A stretch of DNA of 26,554 nucleotides from a virus, in IMG/VR virus record IMGVR_UViG_3300048589_000219, positions 1 to 26,554 of that record; one strand, written 5' to 3'. Under the pieces are notes generated by a model. That model had not been told where the DNA came from and made no database searches. It saw nothing but the letters and a program-made list of their open reading frames with translations. The position numbers were made by a program, and so were the translations under genes. Each line of letters starts with the position of its first letter. The stretch's first letter is position 1. Below are positions 1-7,737 of the stretch, one piece after another.

Positions 1-20
1 AAACTAAAGAAACATTCGGA

Positions 21-44
21 TGAGCGGGGTGTGTACCCCGCTCA
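21..44 (+). terminator. Hairpin, possible terminator of a gene left of the window
   Basis: Two perfectly complementary 10-base arms (21-30 and 35-44, core GAGCGGGG/CCCCGCTC) enclose a GTGT loop and are followed by ATTCTT. The shape fits a rho-independent terminator on the + strand, though the T-tract is weak. It lies just upstream of the only + strand gene, so it could end an upstream transcript. The first possible start codon of the next ORF (GTG at 31) falls in the loop, which argues against using it. Confidence 0.45.
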
Positions 45-66
45 ATTCTTAGTCAGGAAAGAGTGC

Positions 67-1056
67 ATGACGACACGATTCTGGACGCTCGATGAGATTG
101 ACGATGCTCATGCCTTGTCGGACGCCGAGTTCTTTGCTAAGTATCCCGACCGTTCGTTCGACGCTTTGCGTATCAAACGTGGTCGAACAAAACCCTCCGG
201 ATACACACGCTCGTTTGTGAGCGATAAAGTTACCAGTGATTTCAATTGGCGCGATGCAAATAAGGTTATCGCGTCCATGCAGGAACTCAAAACAACTGCA
301 CGCCTCAGTCAAGACACCGCTGACATTCGTATCGACACCGATAAACCCATCTGCGTATTCGGACTGTCTGACACCCACATCCTTTCATGGGGGACCGATC
401 ACACCCTGTTCGAAAAGGTGACAGACGAAATCCTGAACACCGATGGGCTGTATGTCGCCCTTCTCGGTGACTTGGAACAAATGTCGATTAAACTGCGGGG
501 CGTCCTTGAAGTAATGGACAACATGCTGCCACCAGAGTTGCAGCACCGTTATATTGAGTCGTGGCTGGACGAAATCAAGCATAAAGTCCTCTTTGCTACG
601 TGGGATAACCACGCGGTTATGCGTGAAGAAAACGCCTCTGGTTATTCACGCTTTGCCGACATTATGAAGCGGAACGTGGTCTACTTTAACGGGATCGGGC
701 ACCCGGACATTCAGGTAGGCAACCAAGTCTATAAGTTCGCCGTAACACACCGGTTCCGTGGACGATCCATCTATAACCCGTGCCACGGCTCTATGATGTA
801 CCTTGTCCGAGAAGCCTTTGACCGGGAAATCGCTATGGCCGGAGACAGCCATGTGCCGGGACTCCTACAGTTTACCCACGGAGCAAAGACGAAGCTGGCA
901 CTCAATGCAGGTTCCATCCAAACAAACTCAGGGTATGCGAAGCGGTTTTTCTCCCTATCGACACACCCTGAGTTCCCCGGTGTTGTATTGTTCCCCGATG
1001 AGCACCGCTTTGCTCCGGTGTGGAACGTGCAGGACTGGATCAAGCTCCGGGGTTAA
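67..1056 (+). CDS. Calcineurin-like metallophosphoesterase with N-terminal helical/HTH-like region
   Basis: A 329-aa protein with the signature of the calcineurin-like phosphoesterase fold: D102-x-H104 (SDTH), GD at 134-135, DNH at 180-182 in place of the usual GNH, H228 and a final GDSH ending at H262. These residues normally bind two metal ions and hydrolyse phosphoester bonds. The substrate is unknown; phage members are often assigned to DNA processing. Residues 8-45 are a short charged helical segment that may bind DNA, which is inference. ATG 67 is chosen because AGGAAAG lies at the right distance upstream; the frame opens earlier (GTG 31), but that codon sits in a hairpin loop. It is the only + strand gene, and its stop overlaps the stop of the convergent exonuclease gene. 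Confidence 0.85.
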   Translation: MTTRFWTLDEIDDAHALSDAEFFAKYPDRSFDALRIKRGRTKPSGYTRSFVSDKVTSDFNWRDANKVIASMQELKTTARLSQDTADIRIDTDKPICVFGLSDTHILSWGTDHTLFEKVTDEILNTDGLYVALLGDLEQMSIKLRGVLEVMDNMLPPELQHRYIESWLDEIKHKVLFATWDNHAVMREENASGYSRFADIMKRNVVYFNGIGHPDIQVGNQVYKFAVTHRFRGRSIYNPCHGSMMYLVREAFDREIAMAGDSHVPGLLQFTHGAKTKLALNAGSIQTNSGYAKRFFSLSTHPEFPGVVLFPDEHRFAPVWNVQDWIKLRG

Positions 1057-1628
1057 AGGCCAAGCCCTCTGTTCAGCAATGTGCAGAGGGCGTGTGCATT
1101 TCCAAGTGCGTCCTCTGCGGCATTGTGCGTATGGGCTAACGGCCCTCTGAGTCCATCCTGGCGAAAGTCTCGTTTCATGCTTTTCTTGTAGCCCTTATAG
1201 AGACTTGTCAGGCTATCGCAGCTAAATCCGTAGGGATTACGCTGCTGGATATGCTTCTCTTTCATGTAGTGGTGGAAGTACCAACACACGAACATCCAGT
1301 CGAACCCGGCGTTATCCGACACAAACCGGATAGGGCCGTTTTCCTTTAGCGCCACGCTCCATTGCCAGAACAGTTCAATCATATCCCACGGGGCCGGATA
1401 CGACAGCGTTTCGGCACGGGTACGCCCGATTGCTTTCAGCGCACCGGGGTCGTATGATTTGGTAATGGGGTGCATTTGAGCAAGGAAACGCGGTTGGTCT
1501 GCAATGCTCCAAATACCGATACCCTTCACATCCCGGTGAACGACAACGGCTCCAAGTTCAATCAGAGAAAAGTCCCCCGGAATTGGGCCGTCTGCTTCGA
1601 CGTCTACGCAGACGTATTGCATGGTCAT
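1053..1628 (-). CDS. DnaQ/RNase T-like DEDDh 3'-5' exonuclease
   Basis: A 191-aa protein with the DEDDh exonuclease pattern: D9-x-E11 in the first strand (VDVEADGP), D110 in NAGFD, and H168-x4-D173 in HNAAED near the end. These residues bind the two catalytic metals that remove nucleotides from a 3' end. The size fits a stand-alone exonuclease domain. The polymerase encoded upstream already has its own exonuclease domain, so this enzyme may trim DNA or RNA ends rather than proofread. ATG 1628 is preferred because GGGAGG lies 7 nt upstream and the codon forms an ATGA overlap with the dCMP deaminase stop, suggesting coupled translation. Its stop overlaps the stop of the + strand gene. Confidence 0.86.
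   Translation of the reverse strand: MTMQYVCVDVEADGPIPGDFSLIELGAVVVHRDVKGIGIWSIADQPRFLAQMHPITKSYDPGALKAIGRTRAETLSYPAPWDMIELFWQWSVALKENGPIRFVSDNAGFDWMFVCWYFHHYMKEKHIQQRNPYGFSCDSLTSLYKGYKKSMKRDFRQDGLRGPLAHTHNAAEDALGNAHALCTLLNRGLGL
1064..1091. terminator. Hairpin at the convergent gene ends
   Basis: Perfect 8-bp arms GCCCTCTG/CAGAGGGC (1064-1071, 1084-1091) with a 12-nt loop sit inside the last codons of the exonuclease gene, next to the overlapping stops. The position suits a bidirectional terminator, but no T-tract follows on either strand, so it may be chance within coding sequence. Confidence 0.25.
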
Positions 1629-2071
1629 GGTAAATCCTCCCACCAGTCAATGATAACGTTTGCCGCAACAAAGTCGCGGAACACGGACTCTGCAATCGCA
1701 TTGTCCTGCGATGAGTAGTGCTTCCCGAATACGACACGTTCGATCCCGGCATTCAGGATGAGATTTGCACACTCCCTACACGGGAAGTGTGTGGCATACA
1801 GGGTGCCTCCCTGAGCCATTGCCCCGGCTTGTAGAAGCGCATTAGCCTCTGCATGCACGGTACGCTTGCAGCGGCCCGTTTCAGGCTCGATAAGGCATCC
1901 TACCTCATTACAGTGCGGAAGTGCCCGTGGAGCGCCGTTATAGCCCGTAGAAACGATAACGTGGTCACAGGTAATGACGGCTCCCACGGCAAGGCGGGGA
2001 CATGTGCCCCGTTGGGCAACGACTCCGGCCACTTGCATCCAGATCGAATCAAAGGTTGTTCGTTGGGACAT
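1625..2071 (-). CDS. dCMP/CMP deaminase (ComEB-like)
   Basis: A 148-aa zinc-dependent deaminase. The catalytic motif H73-A-E75 (TVHAEANAL) and the zinc-binding PC98xxC101 (PCREC) are intact and have the spacing of the deoxycytidylate deaminase family. The enzyme converts dCMP to dUMP, the precursor of dTMP, and phages carry it to raise the thymidine nucleotide supply. Extra Cys/His residues (C24, H53, C54, C59, H73) resemble the second zinc site of phage dCMP deaminases. ATG 2071 follows AAGGA by 8 nt. The gene overlaps the previous one by 23 bases and the next by ATGA, placing it in the polymerase operon. A uracil-DNA glycosylase domain encoded just upstream makes sense when dUMP pools rise. 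Confidence 0.93.
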   Translation of the reverse strand: MSQRTTFDSIWMQVAGVVAQRGTCPRLAVGAVITCDHVIVSTGYNGAPRALPHCNEVGCLIEPETGRCKRTVHAEANALLQAGAMAQGGTLYATHFPCRECANLILNAGIERVVFGKHYSSQDNAIAESVFRDFVAANVIIDWWEDLP

Positions 2072-2300
2072 TCCATTTTTCCTTTATTTCAGCAAGCTGT
2101 TCTTCAGTGCAGCCGCTTTGCTCTGCAAGCCAGAACAGCAATTCTAGGATCGCGGTACGGTACCCGGCAAGGGCACCGTACTCTTGAAGAAGCTCCGTTC
2201 GCTGCTCGATGGTTCGATATGTCGGTAGCGCCCGTGTCCGACTATTCAGATCGTTAGAGCGCATGATGAAGGTGGACGCCATATCTTCTACAAACTTCAT
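2049..2300 (-). CDS. Hypothetical protein, 83 aa
   Basis: I do not recognise this protein. It is mostly helical in appearance, with a central stretch (YRTIEQRTELLQEYGALAGY) followed by a hydrophobic helix (ILELLFWLAEQ) and an acidic C-terminus. ATG 2300 is chosen because AAAGGA sits immediately before it and just after the polymerase stop; longer versions from TTG 2351 or GTG 2333 would overlap the polymerase gene and lack such a site. It overlaps the start of the dCMP deaminase gene by 23 bases, so it is probably translated in the same operon. Its conserved place between polymerase and deaminase suggests a replication or nucleotide role, but nothing in the sequence proves it. Confidence 0.7.
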   Translation of the reverse strand: MKFVEDMASTFIMRSNDLNSRTRALPTYRTIEQRTELLQEYGALAGYRTAILELLFWLAEQSGCTEEQLAEIKEKWNVPTNNL

Positions 2301-2308
2301 AGCGTCCT

Positions 2309-4858
2309 TTATGGCAATGTGGGTGGTATCCACGGTTTTACATTCCCCCAATTAGTCCCGATCTTGGCGTCAATGTCAAGCACCGCACCAGCCGGATTGT
2401 CAAACGGCCATGTTGTCATAACGCGATGCACAAGGTCCAGTGCTTCTTGCTCCCGCCCCTCACGCACTTCGCACTCGATAGAGTCATGGACAAGGAACAG
2501 CCCGTGCCCAAGGCGGCGGTCTTTCAGTTCCTTGTGAATCTCCATGAAGGATGTGAGATTCAAGTCAGATGCCAAACTCTGTACCGGTGAGTTCACCGAT
2601 TGATTGAGCACGTTCTGACGATTCTCACGCGTTACAAGGTTCCAGCGACGTACCCGCCCGAATGGTGTCCGCGTCTCGCCCTCACTGAGTGCCTTTTTAT
2701 GCTGCTCAAAGTACCACTCTCGGAACTTCGGCGCACCTTTGAAGTAATCGTCAATGAATACCTGTGCTGACTCGATAGTAATACCAAGCCGTTCTGACAG
2801 GCCCATTGCCGACATGCCGTAGAGAATGCCAAAGTTAATGACCTTGGCCGCTTGCCGCTCATCATCGGTGACGTCATCAATGCTCTTTTTGAACATCTTT
2901 GCCGCCATTGCCTTGTGAAAGTCCCCGGACATGACCGCTTCACCGAGCACTTCGTCTTGCGAAAGGAACCACGCGCACCGGATTTCAAGCTGCGAGTAGT
3001 CTGCGGACAGCCACACATGGCCCGGAGAAGGGAGGAACATCCGCTTAATGGAGTCGAACCCCTTGACCGTGGCGCTTCGCGGGATCGTCTGCAACGGCGG
3101 GTTATGCATCGCAAGCCGTCCAGTCACGGCACCACGAATGTCGATGTTCGGATGCACCCGTCCGTCAGACTTGATATGTTGTGCGATACCGCGCACATAC
3201 GTGCTCATCATATGGTTAATCAAGCTAAAGTTCTCTAGCTTTTCAACCAGCGGATGATTCGCATGCTCTGCACGGAACGGTTTCCCCGTACTCAGATTGC
3301 CGGTCTTATCGTCGTACACCGGCTTTAGCTTCAGGTGGTCATAAATCAACGAGATAAGCTGCGGTTGTGATTTTGGGTTGAACGGCTCATCTCGATAGAG
3401 TTGTTTCCACCCTGTGAACTTTCGCTCGACAACCGGCACGAACTGCATCTTTCCATCGACACGCTTTCGCTTTTGCGTGACCACGGTTTCATACACACGC
3501 TCTTTCCGGTCAGGGACCGTCCGCTTCCAACCGAGGGACGCTGCATACTCTGCAAGCTCCCGCTCTGCTGCTTCGACTTTTGGTCCCCATTCCTTTTCTA
3601 GCGTTGCGACGTAGGTTTGATCGACAAGTACCCCGTGTCGCTCAATCTCTGCGAATGTTCGTTGTGCAGGTTCCAGTACATTGCGCACAAGATCAAGTGT
3701 GCCTTCTTCCGCACAGAGGCCGGTAAGAATAGGCTCCACACGGGCTGTGTATACCACATCAAGGCCAGCGTATTTTGCGAGTATGTGACGCGGCACATTC
3801 GCCCACCCTTTCTTCCCGCCAGAAAGATACTGGTGGACTTCATCTTCGTAGTAGGGCGCATTCAACCACTCCCGTGAGAGCGTTTTCAAGCCGACCTTAT
3901 TCTTGTGTTCAGTCAGCCCGAGCGCAAGACACATAGTGTCAATGTCGTTTACCGGCGTCCGGTCAAAATACTCCTGAATCCATTGCCGGTCGAACGACAT
4001 GTTGTGAATTACCCATGTGAACCGCTCATCCTCCATAAGCCACTGAAACATCTGACGCGCACCGTCGTTCTTGAATACGTCTGCTTCGATGACGGCGGCA
4101 CGCTCGGTGTTCCCAATCGCTACCTGAAGCAGTTCAGCATCCAGTACGCTTAGGTCCGACGTCTCCACGTCCAAGGCCAGCTTAAACCCGGCCTTTCCTG
4201 CGAGTAGATCACCGAGGACTGCGAGGGTGCCTTTAAGGTCCGTAACATGCTTGACAGGAATCTTTTCATTCCGATCAGGGAGTACAAGCGTACCGTTGAC
4301 CAACCGGACTGCACGCTTTGTCGAACCAAGCAAATCTTCAAACTTGCCTTCTTCCTTTCCGTGAGCAACAATACCCGGATGGTACGTTGGTAGAATCGGG
4401 GCCGGTACGTCCGGACGATGCTCTACCACACCCTGAAGCTCACCGAGCGAGTACCGTGACTGCATCAGGCTTTTGGTTGCCGTAGTGCCGAGCGACAGAA
4501 CGAGTTTCGGTTGCACGATTTTCAGTTCTTCGATCAGTCGGGGACGACAACACGCAATAGCCGTTGGGGGTGGCGGAATGTCCGAATAGTCGTCTGCTTG
4601 TGATTGGCAGAGGACTGCATTCGTCGTCCACACATCCTTCCGCTGTGTGTTGTTGCGTTCCAGAATCTTGTCCATGACGTCACCGGGGCGTCCTGCAATT
4701 GGCTTGCGTGCCCGAACGTCAAGGTAGTTTGGGTTATCCCCGACGAGAACAAGATCGGCTCCGGGGTTTCCAGAGCCGTGAATCGGATTGAACTTCTTGT
4801 AGAGGGGACAGCTTGTGCATTTTGCGTACTTCAACGCCTGTGCCGTTGGGTTCTCCAT
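2309..4858 (-). CDS. Fusion of family 4-like uracil-DNA glycosylase and DNA polymerase I (family A)
   Basis: An 849-aa protein with three domains. Residues 1-185 resemble a 4Fe-4S uracil-DNA glycosylase: C14xxC17, GDNPNYLDVR at 40-49, C84, C103/C104 and YHPG at 159-162. Residues 225-380 form a DEDD 3'-5' exonuclease with D230-x-E232, D290 and D367. Residues 390-849 are the family A polymerase: motif A D620YSQLE, motif B R668...K672...F676...Y680G and motif C H791DS. All polymerase and proofreading residues appear intact, so it should copy DNA and proofread. SPO1-type phage polymerases also carry an N-terminal UDG-like domain. Whether the glycosylase cuts uracil or only senses it is unknown. 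The TAA of the preceding zinc-ribbon gene directly abuts ATG 4858, which follows GGGGG by 6 nt. Confidence 0.95.
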   Translation of the reverse strand: MENPTAQALKYAKCTSCPLYKKFNPIHGSGNPGADLVLVGDNPNYLDVRARKPIAGRPGDVMDKILERNNTQRKDVWTTNAVLCQSQADDYSDIPPPPTAIACCRPRLIEELKIVQPKLVLSLGTTATKSLMQSRYSLGELQGVVEHRPDVPAPILPTYHPGIVAHGKEEGKFEDLLGSTKRAVRLVNGTLVLPDRNEKIPVKHVTDLKGTLAVLGDLLAGKAGFKLALDVETSDLSVLDAELLQVAIGNTERAAVIEADVFKNDGARQMFQWLMEDERFTWVIHNMSFDRQWIQEYFDRTPVNDIDTMCLALGLTEHKNKVGLKTLSREWLNAPYYEDEVHQYLSGGKKGWANVPRHILAKYAGLDVVYTARVEPILTGLCAEEGTLDLVRNVLEPAQRTFAEIERHGVLVDQTYVATLEKEWGPKVEAAERELAEYAASLGWKRTVPDRKERVYETVVTQKRKRVDGKMQFVPVVERKFTGWKQLYRDEPFNPKSQPQLISLIYDHLKLKPVYDDKTGNLSTGKPFRAEHANHPLVEKLENFSLINHMMSTYVRGIAQHIKSDGRVHPNIDIRGAVTGRLAMHNPPLQTIPRSATVKGFDSIKRMFLPSPGHVWLSADYSQLEIRCAWFLSQDEVLGEAVMSGDFHKAMAAKMFKKSIDDVTDDERQAAKVINFGILYGMSAMGLSERLGITIESAQVFIDDYFKGAPKFREWYFEQHKKALSEGETRTPFGRVRRWNLVTRENRQNVLNQSVNSPVQSLASDLNLTSFMEIHKELKDRRLGHGLFLVHDSIECEVREGREQEALDLVHRVMTTWPFDNPAGAVLDIDAKIGTNWGNVKPWIPPTLP

Positions 4859-5101
4859 TTAATTCCCCCGTGCCGTATACAGCGGCTCACCGAATTGATC
4901 GGTAATCCCCCCGGTGTGAATCTTCACAGCGGTATCACAGGCGGGGCATGGGATGAAGTTCACCGGCTGCTTGCCGTGCTCCTTGTAGGTCAGGATCACG
5001 TCAGTTGCCTCAACCTGCAACACCTTGCTGCATCCGATGCACTTGAAGTGCTTTCCAACCGCCCACGGACTACCCGTATGCGCGTGCCGGATAATTTTCA
5101 T
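4859..5101 (-). CDS. Small zinc-ribbon protein, 80 aa
   Basis: Two CxxC knuckles (C21xxC24 and C52xxC55) 28 residues apart give a typical zinc ribbon that binds one zinc ion, usually to contact nucleic acid or another protein. The flanks show no other domain. ATG 5101 overlaps the stop of the resolvase gene as ATGA, and its own stop touches the polymerase start, so it is translated between the two. The position suggests a small accessory factor of the replisome or resolvase, which is inference only. Confidence 0.8.
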   Translation of the reverse strand: MKIIRHAHTGSPWAVGKHFKCIGCSKVLQVEATDVILTYKEHGKQPVNFIPCPACDTAVKIHTGGITDQFGEPLYTARGN

Positions 5102-5505
5102 TTGGTATCGTCCTCCTTCAGAATGGTCGCTACGAAGTACAGGATGTGAGCATAGGCATCAGCCGCGTGGGAATCGCCCACCACAGCCTTTGCCTTGCTC
5201 ACATACGCTTTTCGGAACTGAGGGGGTTGCACGAACACCCTCAGTCCGAATAGCGTGCAGAAGTGCTCGATGAGGCCGAGCAACTTCAGAGTGTGTATTG
5301 CCGCCTTTGTGCGGTATCCGCCGCCGACGAAGTTCTCGACAAGAACAAGTACGTTTTCCCCGCTCTCCGCTCTGCTACGTGCTGCGTTGAGTGCGGCTCC
5401 GATTTCGGACACATTGCGCGTTTGGACGGCGTGTACGTGTCCGCTCTCTGTATCAAGTTCGGCTATGCCGGTCGTTTCGCCGGGGTCAAAGGCAACAATC
5501 CACAT
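5098..5505 (-). CDS. RuvC-like Holliday junction resolvase (RNase H fold)
   Basis: A 135-aa protein with RuvC/RNase H-fold motifs: FD7PGETTG in the first strand, VLVE57N in the fourth, and a C-terminal DSHAAD116AYAH helix. Acidic residues at these places bind the two metals used to cut branched DNA. The length matches compact phage resolvases, which are shorter than bacterial RuvC. It would resolve recombination or replication intermediates. The gene starts at ATG 5505, 7 nt after the stop of the DUF669-like gene; the upstream GGGGAT could act as ribosome site, but the C-run between makes it weak, so coupling to the upstream gene is likely. Confidence 0.82.
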   Translation of the reverse strand: MWIVAFDPGETTGIAELDTESGHVHAVQTRNVSEIGAALNAARSRAESGENVLVLVENFVGGGYRTKAAIHTLKLLGLIEHFCTLFGLRVFVQPPQFRKAYVSKAKAVVGDSHAADAYAHILYFVATILKEDDTK

Positions 5506-5512
5506 GGGGGGA

Positions 5513-6013
5513 TTATCCCCAACCGAGGGTATTGTCGGATGCCCCTCCCCCTACGGGGAGAATCCGATCAATCTGGTTACGCTTTTCGTACACACGGCCC
5601 GTCTCCGGATCGGTGCGCTGCTCTTGAATCTTCAGACGAACGGTTACGCGTTCACCATGAATCCGTTCAAGCATATCGTCAATGTAGATGATAGCTTCGC
5701 CTTCTTCCGGCTCGTAACCTTCGAACTCATCTCGGTATCCGATGGTGGCTTCACCCTGAAGTTCGTCCCCCGGAATACCCGCTGCGGTCAGAAGTTGCTT
5801 GAACTTCCATGTCGTCGTCGGATGGATGATGTAGGTATCGAACACCGAACCCCCATCTTCCAGCTTGTACCGCACGTTGATCGTCGTTGCGCCCTTGGTT
5901 TTAGCGCCGTTACTGACGTCTCGCTTGAAGCTGAATACAGCGGCGTCATAATCACCGGCTGGCTTAACTTCGAAATTACTGCCTGCGTTCAGGTCTGTTC
6001 GGATAGGTGGCAT
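5513..6013 (-). CDS. DUF669-like phage protein, probable single-strand DNA binding partner of Sak4
   Basis: A 166-aa beta-rich acidic protein. Its pattern (an early PAGDYDAAVFSF, a mid-domain WKFKQLLTAAGIPGDEL, then GEATIGY and VTVRLKIQEQ) resembles the DUF669 family that sits beside Sak4-type recombinases in many Firmicutes phages. A role in binding single-stranded DNA is a common proposal for such genes but not proven. It is the first gene after the strong promoter at 6042-6070 and has an AGGAGG site 5 nt before ATG 6013, so it should be abundantly made, which fits a stoichiometric DNA-binding protein. The assignment rests on pattern and context, not on an invariant motif. Confidence 0.6.
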   Translation of the reverse strand: MPPIRTDLNAGSNFEVKPAGDYDAAVFSFKRDVSNGAKTKGATTINVRYKLEDGGSVFDTYIIHPTTTWKFKQLLTAAGIPGDELQGEATIGYRDEFEGYEPEEGEAIIYIDDMLERIHGERVTVRLKIQEQRTDPETGRVYEKRNQIDRILPVGGGASDNTLGWG

Positions 6014-6041
6014 CTGTTCCTCCTGAGAACGTTACGTATGT

Positions 6042-6070
6042 AGTATACCCGATAGCTGACGACGTGTCAA
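6042..6070 (-). promoter_or_regulatory. Consensus sigma-70/sigma-A promoter (polymerase operon)
   Basis: On the - strand TTGACA (6065-6070), exactly 17 bp, then TATACT (6042-6047). Transcription should begin near 6035, leaving a leader of about 20 nt that carries AGGAGG before ATG 6013. It overlaps nothing coding and sits directly after the stop of the acidic-protein gene. Confidence 0.9.
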
Positions 6071-6071
6071 G

Positions 6072-6347
6072 CTATTCGTAGGGGTCAATATGTTCGGCTC
6101 CGATTTCGTACAACTCATCGTCGTACCAATCGGTATCAGACTCGTAGTCTCCATCGAACGAATCGGGTTGAAGCCCTCCGGACGCTAACATCGTCCCGAC
6201 GTTCTTCAACGCTCCGGCAATCGCTTCGACGGATTGAAAGTCGAACGTTTCGACAGTCCATGACCGGAGTTCGTGTCCTGCTTGGTCGAACTCGGTAATG
6301 TAAACTTCAAGGTTATACATGAGCATAGGAGATTCTTCGTTAGGCAT
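6072..6347 (-). CDS. Acidic hypothetical protein, 91 aa
   Basis: I do not recognise this protein. It is strongly acidic, above all in the last 30 residues (DGDYESDTDWYDDELYEIG), with almost no basic residues there. The N-terminal part (MLMYNLEVYITEFDQAG) looks like beta strands and the middle like a helix. Such charge patterns occur in DNA-mimic proteins, but this is only a suggestion. ATG 6347 follows GGGAGG by 5 nt and overlaps the Sak4-like gene by 8 bases. It is the last gene of its unit: the next promoter starts within a few bases of its stop. Confidence 0.75.
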   Translation of the reverse strand: MPNEESPMLMYNLEVYITEFDQAGHELRSWTVETFDFQSVEAIAGALKNVGTMLASGGLQPDSFDGDYESDTDWYDDELYEIGAEHIDPYE

Positions 6348-7104
6348 CGGTTCCTCCCTTCAGTGCATCAATGACAACTGCAAGCGATGGGTTCTCCATC
6401 TTATCAGGCACACGCTTGACGCTCATCGGTTGTCGTACCTTTGCAGAAAACTTGTTGGTTCCAGCGAGATGCAAGACACGTTGACCGGTCTTTTCGTTCC
6501 ATGTCAGGTAGCCAATGGAGTCAACCGCTGCACCAACGTTGATACTGGAACCCGGTGTGAGCGCGGGTCCAACCTTAACGGTTCCGGTAGCTTCGTCCCT
6601 AGTCTCTCGTTCCAAGGCCGTGAAAATGGTGTTAATCCCTTTGGTGTGGGTGAGCGTACGGAACGCCCGTACCATAGCCAGTAGGCGATCATTCACTTTC
6701 CCCCAATCCTGCTGTGTGACTTGTTCACGCGTCCCCACGACGCTTTTCAGACACATCGTCTGTGCTTCACTGAGTGAGTCAATAATGACCGTCTTGAAGG
6801 TGTTCTCTGTGTCAGACAAAAGCGCATCGTACACACGCTGCAAGTCTGACCATTGCGACGGACGGTACACCATAATGTCAGGCCGGTCGCTGATGGACAT
6901 GGTGCCGCCTTCAAGGTCTACGTACAGCACGTCACGCCCATTCGGTGTGTCCTGTGCCGTCCCACAAAGCGTCGTCTTTCCGGCTCCGGAAACACCGTAC
7001 AGGAGAATGTTGAGTCCCCAAACCTGTCCAACTTCGGACGCTTTGAGTAGGTTCAGGTTGCCGAGTTTCGGCGTGAGAACGGTTTTATCTGTCATACGGT
7101 CCAT
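6340..7104 (-). CDS. Sak4-like RecA-fold ATPase (single-strand annealing/recombinase family)
   Basis: A 254-aa P-loop ATPase: Walker A G37VSGAGKTT, an acidic strand YVDLEGG at 61-67, Walker B TVIIDS at 105-110. The short length and layout fit the AAA_24/Sak4 group of phage recombinases, which promote annealing or strand exchange with a phage SSB-like partner. The DUF669-like gene lies close downstream, a common pairing. ATG 7104 is kept because AAAGGAG precedes it closely; ATG 7095 is the alternative and would lose three residues. The gene abuts the stop of the cytosine methyltransferase gene. Acts on DNA in the cytoplasm during replication or repair. Confidence 0.88.
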   Translation of the reverse strand: MDRMTDKTVLTPKLGNLNLLKASEVGQVWGLNILLYGVSGAGKTTLCGTAQDTPNGRDVLYVDLEGGTMSISDRPDIMVYRPSQWSDLQRVYDALLSDTENTFKTVIIDSLSEAQTMCLKSVVGTREQVTQQDWGKVNDRLLAMVRAFRTLTHTKGINTIFTALERETRDEATGTVKVGPALTPGSSINVGAAVDSIGYLTWNEKTGQRVLHLAGTNKFSAKVRQPMSVKRVPDKMENPSLAVVIDALKGGTDA

Positions 7105-7734
7105 CTACTCCTTTCCCCATTGACTAGCCATTGCGTCGGCAATACCTTGGAACGTGGTGCTTCTAATTTTCCACCGATCTTTAGACGGTGGAGTGTGCCA
7201 TAAACGGTGTTGAACCTGTCGAGGCAAAAGAAGCATTTCTTCTTTAACCACATTTGTCGGGTTTAGCATAGGCAAGTTTTTTAGCCATAGGCATGTACCC
7301 TTCCGCTCTGGATGCCCAAACATCCACGGTTGAATAACCTGTGTTTGGGACTCACCGATAATTTTTCTTGCGTGGTTGTGCATAATGGGATTTTCGACGG
7401 CAATGCGCGAAATAGGTGCGTCTAGAAGTGCTCTGAAAAACAACGCTCCTTCTCGCATCGCTTTCCATCTCGCTTCTCCGTAAATACCTGTTGTTTTTTT
7501 CATATCTCGCGGCTCTCGATAAAGCCATTGAACCCCTGAATTACACAGGTAAGTGCATGGCGGGTGCGCGATCATCATATCCCATCCGTTATCCAATACA
7601 TCCCTCACATCTCCTTGGTAGTGTGGGCCAGGACGATCAGTAGGAAGAAGGTCGCATGACATGGCATCGTGACCATGCGCAAGAAAGGCATCCCGAACAA
7701 CTCCCGAATACTCACACGCTACAAGCACTTTCAA
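7105..7734 (-). CDS. DNA cytosine-C5 methyltransferase-like protein
   Basis: A 209-aa protein with a Rossmann N-terminus (ACEYSGVVRDAF), a P58PC60 motif that places the catalytic cysteine at residue 60, and VENP at 113-116 in the place of the ENV motif. The C-terminus (FQGIADAMASQW) matches the end of many phage cytosine methylases. It probably transfers a methyl group to cytosine in DNA; the protein is shorter than classical C5 methyltransferases and has little room for a target-recognition domain, so specificity may be loose. TTG 7734 is used because AAAGGAG lies 6 nt upstream. The gene looks more AT-rich than its neighbours, a sign of separate acquisition. Confidence 0.75.
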   Translation of the reverse strand: MKVLVACEYSGVVRDAFLAHGHDAMSCDLLPTDRPGPHYQGDVRDVLDNGWDMMIAHPPCTYLCNSGVQWLYREPRDMKKTTGIYGEARWKAMREGALFFRALLDAPISRIAVENPIMHNHARKIIGESQTQVIQPWMFGHPERKGTCLWLKNLPMLNPTNVVKEEMLLLPRQVQHRLWHTPPSKDRWKIRSTTFQGIADAMASQWGKE

Positions 7735-7737
7735 GTC

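Noticed and set aside
31-66. A longer phosphoesterase beginning at GTG 31
   Set aside because: The codon lies in the loop of a perfect hairpin, while ATG 67 has a ribosome site.
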